DNA of 64,000 bases. Source: Tetranychus cinnabarinus (Eukaryota; Arthropoda; Arachnida; Trombidiformes; Tetranychidae). The stretch lies in NCBI GenBank assembly GCA_022266195.1, contig WHVY01000002.1, forward strand, positions 8,571,001-8,635,000. The letters run 5' to 3'. The position numbers and the translations under genes were made by a program. Positions 33,701 to 47,400 of this stretch are shown here, in pieces. The stretch's first letter is position 1. Each line of letters starts with the position of its first letter. The notes under the pieces were generated by a model that was not told the DNA's origin, did not search any database, and saw only the letters and a list, made by a program, of their open reading frames with translations.

Positions 33701-34562
33701 ATAATGAAAATGTATAGAGAAGTTGCAGAATGACAAAATGTTAAAACATGAGATGAGCAAATTTCTGTGCTGAATGGTGATGAAGGGAGGATGAAAAGAG
33801 CCGATTGAAGGAGTACAATGACGGAAAACAATTGAACATGTTAATGTCCATGAATTGAATGAAAAGTGATAGAAGTAATTTGACTTTTTTTGTTCATGTT
33901 TTTTGAGACAAAATGAAACAACAGAAGAAGAAGAAAAAAAAGATTACTTTTTAAATGTTTAGCATTTAAACATGTTGTTCAGTTTAAGGATAAAGATGAG
34001 GAGGAAGATGAAGAGGAGGATGAAGAAGGAGGATGAAGAAGGAGGATGAAGAGGAGGATTAAGATATTGATATTTGATACTTTTGTTTTGTTGGTTTGTA
34101 AAAGTGAAAAGAGGCCAAAATTGTCAGGAAATTGTCACCAAAATTTGCAATAAATCACGTGATTTTCTGTCAACTAATCAACCTTCTGGAATGATTTGTG
34201 TAGCGATAAAAGGCAGGCGAAGAGGATAGAAAGTGAAAGAGAAAGGATGAAAGAGGAATAATGAAAGGATGGAGAAGATGAGGAGAAAAGATGAAAAATG
34301 AAGAACGGTTGTTTTTGGTCTCTTGTAAGTGCAGTGTACGATGAAAATGATGAATGATGAATTTCTTCATTTTTCTCTGACGTGAGGAAGAATATTCCAT
34401 CATCTTTGTTGACGAGAAGTGAAAGGGAGTAAACTCTGGTCATCATAATCATCATCAAAATGAAAATGAAAATGGAAGAAAAGCGAGAGAAAAAAATGTT
34501 ATATTCAATGTTATTCCGTTGAATCTTTACCATTCAGGTTCACCCTTTTCCCTGTTATTATA
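27733..34562. other. Gene-poor region, about 6.8 kb
   Basis: It includes the 5' flank of ABCF2, an AAT/ACT trinucleotide stretch at about 30288-30360 and CT-rich tracts at about 30940-31450. A small plus-strand segment, 28465-28533, has both an acceptor (CTGCCTCAG) and a donor (AAAG/GTGAGC) and is open in one frame, but no compatible partner was found. A GAGGATGAAGAAG-type minisatellite lies at 33995-34060. No gene can be supported. Confidence 0.5.
33995..34060. repeat. Purine minisatellite
   Basis: About four imperfect tandem units of a GGAGGATGAAGAA-like word on the plus strand. All-purine apart from T in GAT. Confidence 0.7.
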
Positions 34563-35269
34563 TTGGGCGTTTTTTCATCTTGTACGCCTGTTTGGTGTCA
34601 TGAATTACGAATGGAAACCTCAGATTCGAACCATGAGTTTTTGCAGATTGCACAACTATGAGTTCGTACGCTTCAGGTCATTCCGTTATTTTACCTCTAA
34701 CATGACATTTGAATACCATTTGCTGATAATGCAAAATTTTTCAGATTGATTCATGTTTGCCACAAATTGAAAACTTGCATCATTGGAAAGATAAAAGACA
34801 TTTTTCTCAAAACCAATTGATTAACTGAACGGTATTATATCTTTTGGCCAGTATGAGTGATGAACATGCAACAAACAGTAATGGTCTGAAAAAGTTTGAT
34901 CTACTTTTGAATTTCGTCGAGTTCGATTTCTTCAATAGCCAATTGACTTGATCCAACTCGCAAAATTAACTTAAAGTGATATTTTAGATTAAATTTCATC
35001 TTTTCAAGAAAGATTGAAAATCATGAATCATGATGATCAATAGTGTAAATAACTATTTCATCAGAGTTGAAGTTTCAGAAGGGTGACCGTATCAGAAAGT
35101 GTCATTCAAATGTCAGAGGCCAGAAAACGGAGTGATCTTCTATGAACTTGACCGTTTGGACTCATAGTTTTGCAATCTGCAAAGCTCATGGTTCGATTCT
35201 GAGGTCTGCAGCGTCGACCATTCGTGAGTTATGACACCAAACAGGCGTACAGGATAAAAAACCGCCCAA
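34563..35269. mobile_element. 707-bp foldback MITE with ~175-bp arms
   Basis: The left arm (34563 to about 34735) and right arm (about 35087-35269) are inverted copies with several substitutions and small gaps. The ends are TTGGGCG and CGCCCAA, and both arms share GTACGCCTGTTTGGTGTCAT. TA dinucleotides flank both ends (34561-34562 and 35270-35271). A 76-codon frame at 34519-34749 overlaps the left arm and is not a gene. No transposase frame is present. The arms have diverged more than those of the element at 1636, so it is older. Confidence 0.8.
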
Positions 35270-38164
35270 TATTATTAAAATCTGAATCTTCTTCTTTGCC
35301 TCCTCCTTTTCCTCCTTCTCCTCCTTCTCAAGAAAAGAAAGGAAAAGAAAGAAGAAAACAGCCCGTTAGCTTCTCAAGGAAAGAAGACAAAGAAGAAGAA
35401 GAAAAAAACTATCGGTTTATCGATTTTTTTTCATCTTTTTTTTTCTTCTTCTCTAGCTGATCCCATGGTGAGAGCAATGATGATGAAAATGATGATGAAA
35501 ATAACAATCGATTGTAGATTGATACCAAATTTATCATTCTAAACGAATCTTAAGCCAATTCATCATTCCTCGTCTTCTTAATCTTCCTCTTCATCTTTCA
35601 GATTCCCCTATAAAAGCTAATATTTTCACTCTTTTCCCATAAATGTAATTGTTTTTTGTATTCCTTCATCTCCATCATATTTACATTTACAGAGATTCAA
35701 CTTTGCCAGCTTTTTTGCTTCTCTCCTTCCCTTCATATTAGCTTTCAATAAAAATTCATATTCACTCAGTCAATCGATAATCTAGTCCAACAGTTGAAAC
35801 TGTGTTTCCCCAAACAAATGAGAAAAGTCTCTTCATCTTCTTCCTTCTCTTCATTGGTACATTTATTTTGCCATTTTGCAAAGTGATAAACTAATTAGAG
35901 AAGCAACTTAATTAGTAAATGATTAAAGGCGAATGTCGAAAGGCGCCAAAATGATTCTTTTACCATAATAATACAAATGATATATTAGATGAGAGAAAAG
36001 GCCTGAGGAAGAAAAGGAATTCAAGACATTTATCTTTCAAGAAGATAATGATGATAATAATGAAGGTTACATTAATGATTTTACACAAGCACAGTTAACA
36101 TTATCTGAATTATGTGAAGCAAGACTCATACTGTGAGAAGTCAATTGATCCACAAGGAAATCAACACCGACACTAATGATGATCATTGAGAAAGTGTTGC
36201 TTTTCATCATCACCATCATCAGAATAATTCATTTGAATTGGAAAAACATTTTCACCAGTTGAACCAATTTTGATTGTTGCTATTTGCAGAGTTGATGATG
36301 GAAACGAAATGAAGAGAGAACAAGAAATAATCAGAAAAGTGTTTTCTTCTTCTTTTTCATGTTCATCAAAAAATGTCAAAATGTGAGTAAATAAAGTTGA
36401 GTAAAGTTTAAATATGCACATAAATAAATGCTTTATTGTTCAAGTGATGATCATTTTCGCGACAAATCTGTTCAAAGTTTATTCGCAAATTTGCTGTCTT
36501 TACCTGTTGACAGGTCAAGCGAGGTAAAAGGGTGATTTAAGATTTATTTGCATCTCAATGATCAAGAGTGTATCATGAAATGTTGAAACAGAAGAAAAAT
36601 TTTATTGTGAAAAGGTGATTCAAAGTAATGATGAGTTGAATCACCAAATGGATCAACAATTATTCCAACCATTTAATCAGGATTGTTAAACAAACTGAGA
36701 AATGATAGGAAATCAAGGAATTTGTTCACCTTTCTTCTTCTTCTTCTTCTTCTGATATTCCAACAAGTTGAAGTGCCGATTGACCGCTTAACCGTGAACC
36801 TGTAACTACGCAAATGAAAATAACGTAAATTTGAATGCAAGAAAAAGGTGACTATCAAAATACTAATGCAACTTTTGTTTTGTTTCAATGATAATGATGA
36901 AAAGGGCATCAAATGTAAATCATGTTTAATGATTTAAAACAAGAATTTTGATAAGTCAAGTGATTCAGTTAATGGCTCATAGTAATTGACTCTTGAATCA
37001 ATTTTAAACATCTGTGTGAGTAAAAATAGAATCCATTTTTTGTGCTGTTTTTTGTCTGAAATGGAAAAATTAGTTTTGTATTGTAATAAATGTTGGTGTA
37101 TTTACTCCCAGAGAAGTGGTGATATTGATATCCACTGATAATCTGAGCATTAAATGGTTTATTGTTGAGGTAAATGCTGTTACCACGTCACAAGTTTCGC
37201 GATATTTGAAATTGGGAAGCTTCTTTGTTCCAAATTCAATCGGACTTTGTGCATTAAATATTAGGGTGTCAAGTATATTTTGCAGTTCGCTATGAAGAAA
37301 GATTTGACTGTCATCTTATTTGGTTAAAACATTACTCAGCCTCAATTAATCAGTTTAAAAGATAAAAATCGCAATCGAACAAATATTTACAAAATTATTG
37401 CATTTTTACAGTTTTTGAAAGGGTACAAAAAATCGCCGTTTTTTCACCAACTTTTTCATAACTTTTCTAGTCGCTCTTAATTCCTAACCTCGGATCTTGA
37501 ATGTTTGCCAATTTATCCTATCATAAGTACCTGATCTCATCTATGGACCTCAATCTATCTTAATTTTTGGAAAATTCATCATAAGAGAACTGTCTACTCA
37601 GGAACTGAGGTCAAAAACACTTTTATCGATTTTTGTGCTATAAATTTTCTGACCAGCACAAAAACGGTATCAATTCTTCGATGTGAAAAATTAAAACGTT
37701 ACATAAATATCGAAGGTGTTCAATTTGATTTACCGAAATTTCAGCGAAATTTCATATCCATTTGCAAAATATAATTGACACCTTAATACAATCCAATCGT
37801 GATACAGACTTAAATAAAGTAAAAATATTATGTAACATATTAACGAATTTATTATACGAAGAGAAATGTTTTATCCATTTTTGCTTAATGAAGTTCGTGT
37901 TGCATTGAAAGTCATTTTATTGCGGCGAAAATTGCAAGCTGAAAAGAGCAAGTCTAAATCAACTTGTTTCGTTGTAGGTTTCAGAATTTTATAGTTAACT
38001 GGTGACGCAGCGATTATGACTGATCACGAATATCTTTTGACTGCGCATGATAAATTCAATCCACATTTGAATGGCTCGAATTCTTAATGAAAACATAATG
38101 AACAATGATTTCATGAACAAACTAAAAAAATAAAATAAAACCTGGTTCAGAAATCCTAAAATCT
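35270..38164. other. Gene-free stretch
   Basis: CT- and GAA-rich tracts occur near 35280-35460 and 36728-36755. No frame with coding character was found. Confidence 0.5.
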
Positions 38165-38425
38165 GAAATCTAGGTTTGAACTTTGAAATTGATTTTATCA
38201 AAAACCTTCAGAAAATCATAGAAATCTTTTAATTACACGAATGGTTCCAATTCTTATACCCTAAAAGTTGAGCAAGTCGTAACTCTTAACTCGAACGTCA
38301 GAGTTTTGGCACTTGCAATGCTTTTGAATACGGATTGATTTTTCGCTCATCCTGATTGCCTCAAGAATTTGAGTTCCTAGAGTTCAAGTAGTTTGTTGCT
38401 GTAGTCAAATCATGGTCATCATTTG
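38165..38425 (-). repeat. Inverted diverged copy of the 49.8-50.04 kb repeat
   Basis: Read on the minus strand, this stretch parallels 49785-50040: both contain GACCATGATTTGACTACAG, a CGTATTCAAAAGCA-type word, GTGCCAAAACTCTGAC and AATTAAAAGATTTCT in the same order. Similarity is clearly imperfect. No coding frame. Confidence 0.7.
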
Positions 38426-41400
38426 GTCGTAGAATATTCATTTAGGATGGAAAAGCTCTTAAGTACTTAAGAAATTTTGCAACGAGTTGAGTTGTACCTT
38501 TGTTGATTGTAGGGCCTAATACATTCCATTTATTTAATCAAAAAGTTTCTCTGATGGACAATCGTTGAAAAATTGGTTTCAAAGTTGAAACTCTGATCTT
38601 TTTCTGTACAGTTAGGAGGAGGAGGAGGCAACAGAGCTTTCAACTAACTCTTTACTCTTTACTCGAAAAACAAAGTTTTACATAAAATGCTGGTCTGACA
38701 ATGAACCATAATTCTGCATAACGAAGAAGTTACTCAAGCACTCAACGTTATTGTATACGGATTCTTTCCCCCTCCCTCTATTTTCATGAATTTCTTACAT
38801 TGAGGTGAGTTATCCTATTTTCGTGGATGAAGTAAACAGGCCTTTCATGCTGTCTAATTTTATTTCTTAGAACCTGCTCAGTTTGGCCACAATCTGACTG
38901 AAAAGTTTGATACATTGACTTCATATATTGCATGTATAGATATAGATTAGCAATTTTCAGTTACTTTAGTCGAGCCAATGCTTGAAATTTTTTATTCGGA
39001 TAACCACTAGTTCGGACATCTGTTCATGTGCTTTAAGTGATGCATACTACAATCGATATAAAGAAGTTTAGTTGAACATTGAAGAATGTTCAAATTTCTA
39101 TTATAAATAAAGATCTAAGCATCATTTTGTTTCATCAAATCGACCCCATCGACGACATTATAACATCCATATTGACCATTAAATGTTTAAGTGGCGATTT
39201 GCAAATCAAAAGAGAGGTTAAATTGAGTTTCTCCAAAAAATGAAATTAAAAGTTAACAAGTGCATGATTAACAAAGACCGACAACATTGATCAATAAACA
39301 CTGCCTCGATTTATATCAAAATCAGTTTTTTAAGTTTCCTCAATGCATTTTACCAATTGATTTGAAAAATTTTGTCAACGATTTGAATCAATTTACTTTT
39401 GTAATGAAACAATAAAAACAACATAACGTATTAGAAAACACGAAACAGTAATCAAAATATTGGCACTTATTGGTCTGTTGATGATGCTTTGAATAATTAC
39501 TTAAACAACTCATGACATTAAATCTTTTGGTTGTAAAGGACTCAAATTTAATAAATACTTAATGATGTCTAACCTGGAAATCGGCGAATCCGGTAAGCAA
39601 ATTCACATGGGAAAGCCTCGAGTGACTGGTCAATGAAATTAGCTGATCTATGGCAAGAATAGCGATTCCAATTACCTTATAAAGTCTCTTGACTAAACAA
39701 ATGGCAAACCACAACAGAAAAGGAAACGACAAAATTAACTTTTGTCGGATTCCATTAATAATACTTGATTCTGAAGCAAATATTGAACATGCAATGGGAA
39801 AGGGCATTTGATATCAACTTGATAGGACTGAATAGACTGAAAGAAATGTTGAGATTCTCATGTAAATTACCGAACTAAAGAATTGAGCCAAAAGTCGATA
39901 GATGAACCAATAAAAAAAGAAATGAAAAGCCAGGTTCGCATCCCGCAGCTAATTTGCTTATCCGTTTAAATACTTAATTTCCAAATCAAATGGTACACAA
40001 TGAAGGTGTCCTGGAGTCCTTTAGGTTAACTCAGGTCAGTTGAAAAGCAATAGATTAAATGGCAACTCACGAAAGAAAGCAAAATAAGCCACAAAACGTA
40101 AAAAATGGACTACAAAAAAGATGCAAATCTTTCAACCAGTTTCAACTTTTCGCAAACTTTTGCTTCATTAAATCAGATCATCATCATCAACAAATACTGA
40201 ATCAAGACAATTAAGAGCGCTAATGTTGCTATTTATCTTTCCTCTTTTTTACTCATTGTGTCCTGAACGTTTGTTTGCTATAATTTTTGCGCTTAAGAGA
40301 TAATATTATATTTACAGAATCTGATCTGTGTGGTCTCTCTGGTGATGCTGCATGAATCAGAATATGTCATTAAATAGCAATTTTATCGTGAAGAAAGCAT
40401 GGAATAGAAAAAAAAGACTTCAAATTATGAATATTTTTATTACCAACATTCTTCTTCTTCTTCTTCATTCCTTAATGGCCAGTTTCTTGAAAGAGAAATG
40501 AGAAAAGTTTCAAAGTCGAAGGTGTTCTTTTTATTTCATTTTCTTATAATGATAATAATAATAACAGTTTAAGGTAAAAATGGTTATATCTATAAAAGTA
40601 TATTAATACTTTACTTTCAACCAAGTCAAGTTTTTGCTTCGTCGTGAGAGATTTAATAGTTTTGTATTTTTGCAGATGAAGTTGATGATGGAAATTAGAA
40701 GAAAATTGAACGAAAAAAAAAGACATTTCATGAAGTGAACCTCATTTTACCATGTTTATCATTATACAAGTTACAGAAGAAAAAAAGATTTAAAAGAATT
40801 GATAAACGTGAAAATCGTTGACGATTCAATAACTTATTTTGTTGAACATTTTTTCATTAAACATTTGCTTTTTCAAAAAAAAATGTCATTAAATGATTGA
40901 AAACTGTTTCATAAATGTATTTGCACTTGTGACAAAATTGTAAAGTGAAAAGTAGAGAATGGATTTGATTGTTTCGAACCATGAAAATGGAAATTGAATC
41001 GGTAAAGTTGATACATTGATTTGATTCTGTATTGTTGAAGAGTGAAAAGGCAAATTTTGTTTAACAATCAATTGATTGTAATAAATAATGGTAATGATGG
41101 TGTTAATCATATTGATGGGAACAACAAGTTTAAAGGGTGAAAAGAAATGAGATGCAAATGTTTACCAACAAATGGATAACAAAGTAGTAAAGAAAAGGTT
41201 ATAACGTTAACAACATTTAAAATATCAAATGATGTATGAACATGGAGAGTTATTATCAAGTTATTGTTAAGAGGTTGATAAACGTGCGTGCAAGTTATAG
41301 AAGAACAAGAATAAGAAGAAGAAGAAAAAATGACAACAAAATTGATTAACAGTTAAGAGTGTTGCGCCTTTTATTACTTGCGGTTGAATTGATCATTTGG

Positions 41401-44400
41401 AACAATCAGCTTTCCAAAATTACGTGGAAAATTGTTCTAACTGATAAAGCAAAAGTGAAATCATTTAATGATCGATAAATCATTCAAAATTGCTTTTCAA
41501 TTTTCAAACCTTTTTCACCACAAAAACTTCGCCCAATCTCATTTCAATTAATAGCTGCAATGCCAATGTTAACATTTATTCATTTGTCAACTTCGTTTGC
41601 GTTCCATGTGTCAATTGCTGGCAAACGTCAAGATGCAACTTCTAGTTTCTATTCTTGCTAAACTCGATTTTACAACATTTTTCCAAAATTTTGCTATTCT
41701 TTTGCTTTCTTGATTCTGTCTCAATTTACTTCTATTATAATAGCATAATTTCAACTTTGAATGTGTCTTTTTGGATCCACAGAAATGAATCTTGAAGTTT
41801 CATTTGAATTTAAGTCATGAAAGATTGAGAAAACGAATTTCAACAAATATTCAATTACGTAAATCGATTTCAGGTTACTTTTAACGCTCAGTCTTGATTA
41901 GTTCAAGTGCAATCAAAAAAATCTCTTATCGACAGTTTTCGATAAAAACCTTTCAATGTTCGATCACTTTTGCAGATTTTTATAAAACGAATGTAACTTT
42001 TGATGAAAAACAAGAAAATAGACTTCTTTCGAGTAATGAAATTTTCTAATCTACAGCAGATAACTTCGATTTTGTCAATTTCTCTGATCAAAAGTTTTCA
42101 ATAAACTAATGTACTAATGTTCAATGTTCACACTTCGATCGCTTTCTTTGCAGCTTTGGAAGAGACTAATTTTTCTGGTGCAAATTTTAATAAAGAAACA
42201 TTGAATAACAAATGAACGAACAATTTAAGTTGATGAAAGTTTAATAATTAAGCGCAATAATGAATAGACTAAAAATGCTTGAATTGTGTAAATGGCTGAA
42301 TACAAAAGAATTGTAGTATTTTCTTGAAACTAGACTTTTCAATGTAACTGAAAAAATGAATAAATCGGTGTAAATTGATTTTGAATCATTTTTGTTTCTC
42401 TTCAGTCGATCATCATGTCATTTTACATGACAAAAGACAATAAAAAATGGAAGATGAAAAATGTTGTACAAAAAGGAAGACAAAAAAGTATGAAAATATA
42501 TTTATTTATCCGTTCCTTTCCGATTCTCTTCAGTCGCTCTTTAAAACCAATTGAAATCTGTAAAAAAACATTGTTAATACGATATTATTTATTATACATC
42601 CATTGTAAGTGAACTCGAAGCGAGTGAAAACTGTTTTTTTTCCTGTAAAATAGATTAGACTAGGAATGGGAATGATGATAAACTGAGCGAAATTGTATTT
42701 ACATTACATTTCTAAGCCAATTTCAATCCTTTCTTCTTCTCTTCTCTTCTTCCTTAACATTTTTCTGGTTAAGCTCAATGTAATTGAGGAGTTAAAAGAA
42801 TAAAGAATTGAAGTAATTTATCATATTTTCCCATGTATCTCTTTTCCTTTCCATCAGATTCAAGGTAGCTGGTGATGATGATCATGGTGGTTGTTGGTAA
42901 CTTCATATTATTCAACTATTTTCAACTATCTTTGTTTATTGAGCTTCTTGTAAAGATCAATGAAGAAAGCAGAAAAAAAACTGTTTATATTAATGATAAA
43001 AGTTCATTTTTCATTTTCGTTTTTCACCATTTTTCCATTCATCTGTTGGAATATATTTACCAATGTAATAATCTATTTTCTCTCTTCACCTTTTTGCTCA
43101 TGGATTAGCTTCATGAATTTACTTTTCTGGGTTCAATGAGGAATCTTTTTTTACTCCAGGAAAACACATCAAAACACATTTACAAGAGAAATTAAATTTT
43201 CAATCAAACTTGCAATGGAAACCATCTTTTCATCCAATTTTACATGTTAATATTTTCCCTTATTCATTCCCTTCTCAAAAGTTATTAATCTGATTTCACT
43301 TTGAGAAAAGTTCAGTTTCTAAATGTTTAAAGTCTTAGACTTGATATTCAATGGATTTTTACTCTGAAAATGGATCTCCTTTGAATGGAAATTGAAAAAT
43401 TCCAAGTTGAAATTTCAATGGAAGATTGATGAACGATAAACTTTGGATGTTTGATTGCATTAATTTTTAATTATCGAACTATTTGCTCAACAACTTTTCG
43501 TTTTTTTTCAATTTTCTCTTTCAATTGAACTTTTCTTTTCAGAGTTAGTTTTCTGTTCATTGAATCGGTCATTGAAAGGTACATTTGGAACTCATTCAGA
43601 AAACTTATCTGATAAAAAATAACTTTCCAATGATTTCGAGATAGAATGAATTTTCTGTACTATAAAATGATTTTACAACTGATAGAGCATTCAAAAGCGT
43701 TTCAATCACGAATTTTAGAGATTTTTGAATTTTCATTGACATTTTCATTTCAATGTTTTTCGCAATTCAAAACTCAAGTTCAATGATAATGGTTATGACG
43801 ATCAACATTGAAATATTCATTAGTTTGACGGCCTTCATTTTCGTAGATTTATATTGTTATCTTGTTCTTGGTTTGCATGTTGGAAGATGAGGCGATGACA
43901 GAAATAAAAGTAAAGATAAATGCTGAGTTGGACTTTTCATCTGAACAATATCGGTTGAAATATTTTGCAATGAAATTTTGCTCTTGTTTGTCATTTTCAT
44001 GCACACAAAGAGATTTGATTGAATAGTTTCTGAGTTGCAAATGTAAATATTATTTTGGGAGGTAGAAAGAAAAAAAAGACAAGAAAAGGGAAAGACTTTT
44101 GGGAATTGCAAGTGGTGATCAGATGAAAGTAATGAGACTAGCTTGAGGTAACCATGAATATAATGGTAACAACGGATGAGAATTGAGTAATGGAATAAGA
44201 AGAAGAAGAAAAAGAAGAAGAAAGAATGGCAATGGAAGGAAAGAGAAGAGTAAAGAAGAGCAGAAGAAGAAGAAGAAAAAAAATTGAAGGCAAAAGATTT
44301 AGAAATAAGATGAAGAGAGAAAAGTGTACAAGATGAAAGGAAATGAGAAGATACGGGAAAAGAAAGAGAGAAAAAGAGAGACAGGAAAGAAGAAGATGAA

Positions 44401-47400
44401 GAGAAAGAGAAAGATAGAATTGACATTCACCCAATCATTAATCAGTTTGAGTCCAAGATCATCAATATTATTCAAAACCAGAGCATTCCAATACACATCA
44501 AAGTTTTCTCTTCCTTTTCATATTCCTGTTGTTGCCGTTGTTCAGGTAACAACACAAGACACTAAGTTGAATAGCCTTGAGCTGGTTCGGCCAAAGGGGA
44601 AACAAATGCAAACACAATATTTTTTTTCTCGGCTCATCGTTTGTCTCAACATTTTATAATAGAGCAACTTTAGACTTGACCAGGTCTTTCAAGAGAAAAA
44701 AAAATTTTTTTTTCTATTAATCATGAAGAAACTATCATCATAAGAGAAGGCAAAAAACAGCTTTACATTGAAAAGGAGAAGAAGAAGCAGAAATAGAAGG
44801 AAGGAGAAGAAGAAGAAGAAGAATAGAGAATTGGATTATAGAGATAAATACTAAGAAGAAGAAGATGATGGAGGGAAGAAGAAGAAGAAGACAAGAACGA
44901 AGAAGAATAGAAAAATGGTGAAGTTCTAGAGGTAAATAATTAGAAGAAGAAGAAGCAAAAGAAGAAGAGATTAAAGGGAGAAGATAAACAAGTGACTTTG
45001 AAAAAGTAAAGGAAAGAAGGCAAAGATAATCACATGACACGGTTATTAAAATGTCATTAAAAAAAGTTCTGTAGTTGGTCTGTTATCCGATTCTAAGTCC
45101 CATTCTTACATTATCATTATTATCATCTTATAAACTTTGCTGACCACTATTATCATTCGCATCCTTCTCTTGATGATCATTCCCTTGACCTGGCTTAGTC
45201 GTCAATGTTTCACGACTATTGACCTAATAATTCATTTCAAAGTGTCTAACCATTATCATACGATATTCAACGAAACGGTGTTTTAAGTTTCATGGTATTC
45301 AATGCCTTTTCAGATACAAAACAAACGAGTGAACATTAATAATGAAATGATGAAAAAGACCAACAATTTTGATGATAAAAAAAATATTTTTCTGCCCTTT
45401 TTCTTATTCTCATTTTGATGATGTTATTTATTGTCAATTGTGGCAAGACAATGATATGCATATTATAGTGATAATGGGCAACAATTGGATCAAATTAACG
45501 CCCAACATTGAATTAACATTGGGTTCACCATTTGATTGTTTCAATTTTACACTTTTTCCCTTTTCTTTTCATCAAACTTTTCTGTTTAAATTAAAACTTC
45601 AATTGGTGCAAAAAATTAACAGCTAAACTCAACTTTTCCCTGTTAACCAGAGTTGCTTGCCGGTGGGTAAAGAAGCAAGATTAATCAAAAAAAAGTAATG
45701 AAAAATGCAGCAATAACGGAAATGCAAAATGTAAAAGGTAGAAGAAGTAGAAAAGGTAAAAATTGAATGAAATGAAATTGAGTTTCATTCATCATCGACT
45801 GATATAAACTTGAACCAATCAGCGGGTTGTTGGTGGATTAAACCTGATACTTTGAATATGACTTTTCTTTCCCTCTGCATGAAATGGAACCACAACTTGT
45901 TAGCTAAATATTTACATAAATTTTTTTCTCTACATTCAACGTTTTTTTGCTTCTCTTTTTCGTGTCACCAAGCAAACTTTTCCTCATTAGTAAAAATTGT
46001 ACGTTACTTTGCTCTCTCTGTTTCTGCTCTTCAGCAAAACATTTGTTTGCAAGACTCGGTGAGTATGCAAATACGAGAACAAGAATGATAAATAAGTCCA
46101 AAATGAATTAATTAATAGTCTTACAGTCTGAGCGTTGGCTTTCCCTCTCTTCCTTCTTGCTCAGTTAAAATTTATGGCCCGAGAAACATTTTTGTCAACT
46201 ATTATTAACTTTATCTGTAAGTAAAAAAAAAGTTTACGCGAACGAGCTGTAAATGAGCTTTAACAGTGCAATAAGGTTGAGGTTGACGGGTTGGTAAAAG
46301 TTGAACAAAGAGGGTCAAAGGGAAGAGACTAAAACAAAGTGGTAATCATTTTCATTAAAAACCAACAGAAAATTGATAAAAAGGCAAAGATGGTGAACAA
46401 GAGTCAGTTTAGGATGAGTGGAAAAGGATGAAAAGTGAAAGGCAAAGAATACATTTTATCTTCTCTTCAACCTACTCTTCACTGAACATGATGACACACG
46501 CCATAAAATTGTCTGGATGAAATATTACAACCTTCAGAACTGGGATAGAATCAATGGGAGGGCAACAAAAAACCCATCCCTGTTATTTTGTTAACTCTTT
46601 GTGCCTTTTTTTCTCCTATTTTTCTTCATCCTTCCTTCATCATCACTACTCATCTTCTTCTTCTTCTTCTTTCTTTACATTCTCTTGCTTTTTTTAATAA
46701 TTCCGAGAAGAACCTTTTTTTGCCTTTGTTTTCTTATTCGTGTTTAAATACCATTTGAACCATGTTTCATTGCCTACTTTCATCGTCATTTTCATCCTTC
46801 TCATCATTTTATATTCCCATCATCCGCTTTGTCTTTCAACTCAAATCTGTTCATTCGTCTTGCTCAGATCAAAATCAGCCTTCTTTGCCCGTATATTAAT
46901 ATCAAAATTTATTATCAACTTTACTCTTTTCTTGTTGTTGTTGTTGTTGTTACTTTGAATATTTAATGAAAAGATTTTGTTATTCTGTTTTTGCCTCTTT
47001 ACCTTTATTCAGGTTTCTCACTTTTATCAAATTAATATTAGCTCAACTGTATCTCAATATTAAATGCAAATTATCCTCTTAATCAAATAAATTCAACAAT
47101 TCATCATTTTCCCCTTTTATCATTCAACTTTAATAAAACACACACACACAAAGCGAAAGTGTAAACAAGAAAAACTCTGAGACAAAAAAGGATGAAAAGT
47201 TCATTTTTCGTGAGAAGAAGAAAAGAAGAGATGAAAGAGGCAAAAACAAATAATCACACCAAACATGATAATAAAGCAACATTAGATGAAGAAAAAAAGG
47301 TAAGATGAAATTTGATGAGAGAAGAGAAGAGAAAAAAAATGCGCCAAAAAATCGATTAACTGACCAACCAGAAGAGAAAAGGAAAAAGAGAAAAGAACGC

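Noticed and set aside
34174..34533. A 119-codon minus-strand frame with a hydrophobic leader
   Set aside because: Low-complexity Ser/Phe/Leu content follows from purine-rich DNA, with no cysteine pattern or domain.
34519..34749. A 76-codon plus-strand frame
   Set aside because: It lies over the left arm of the foldback element, and the mirrored arm does not keep the frame.
39559..39807. An 82-codon hydrophobic minus-strand frame, possibly a chemoreceptor fragment
   Set aside because: No family motif, no flanking exon with matching splice sites, and AT-rich DNA easily gives such frames.
43857..44434. Long overlapping minus-strand frames rich in Ser, Phe and Leu
   Set aside because: They come from GAA-rich DNA on the other strand. 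Composition explains them fully, and no domain or splice structure supports them.
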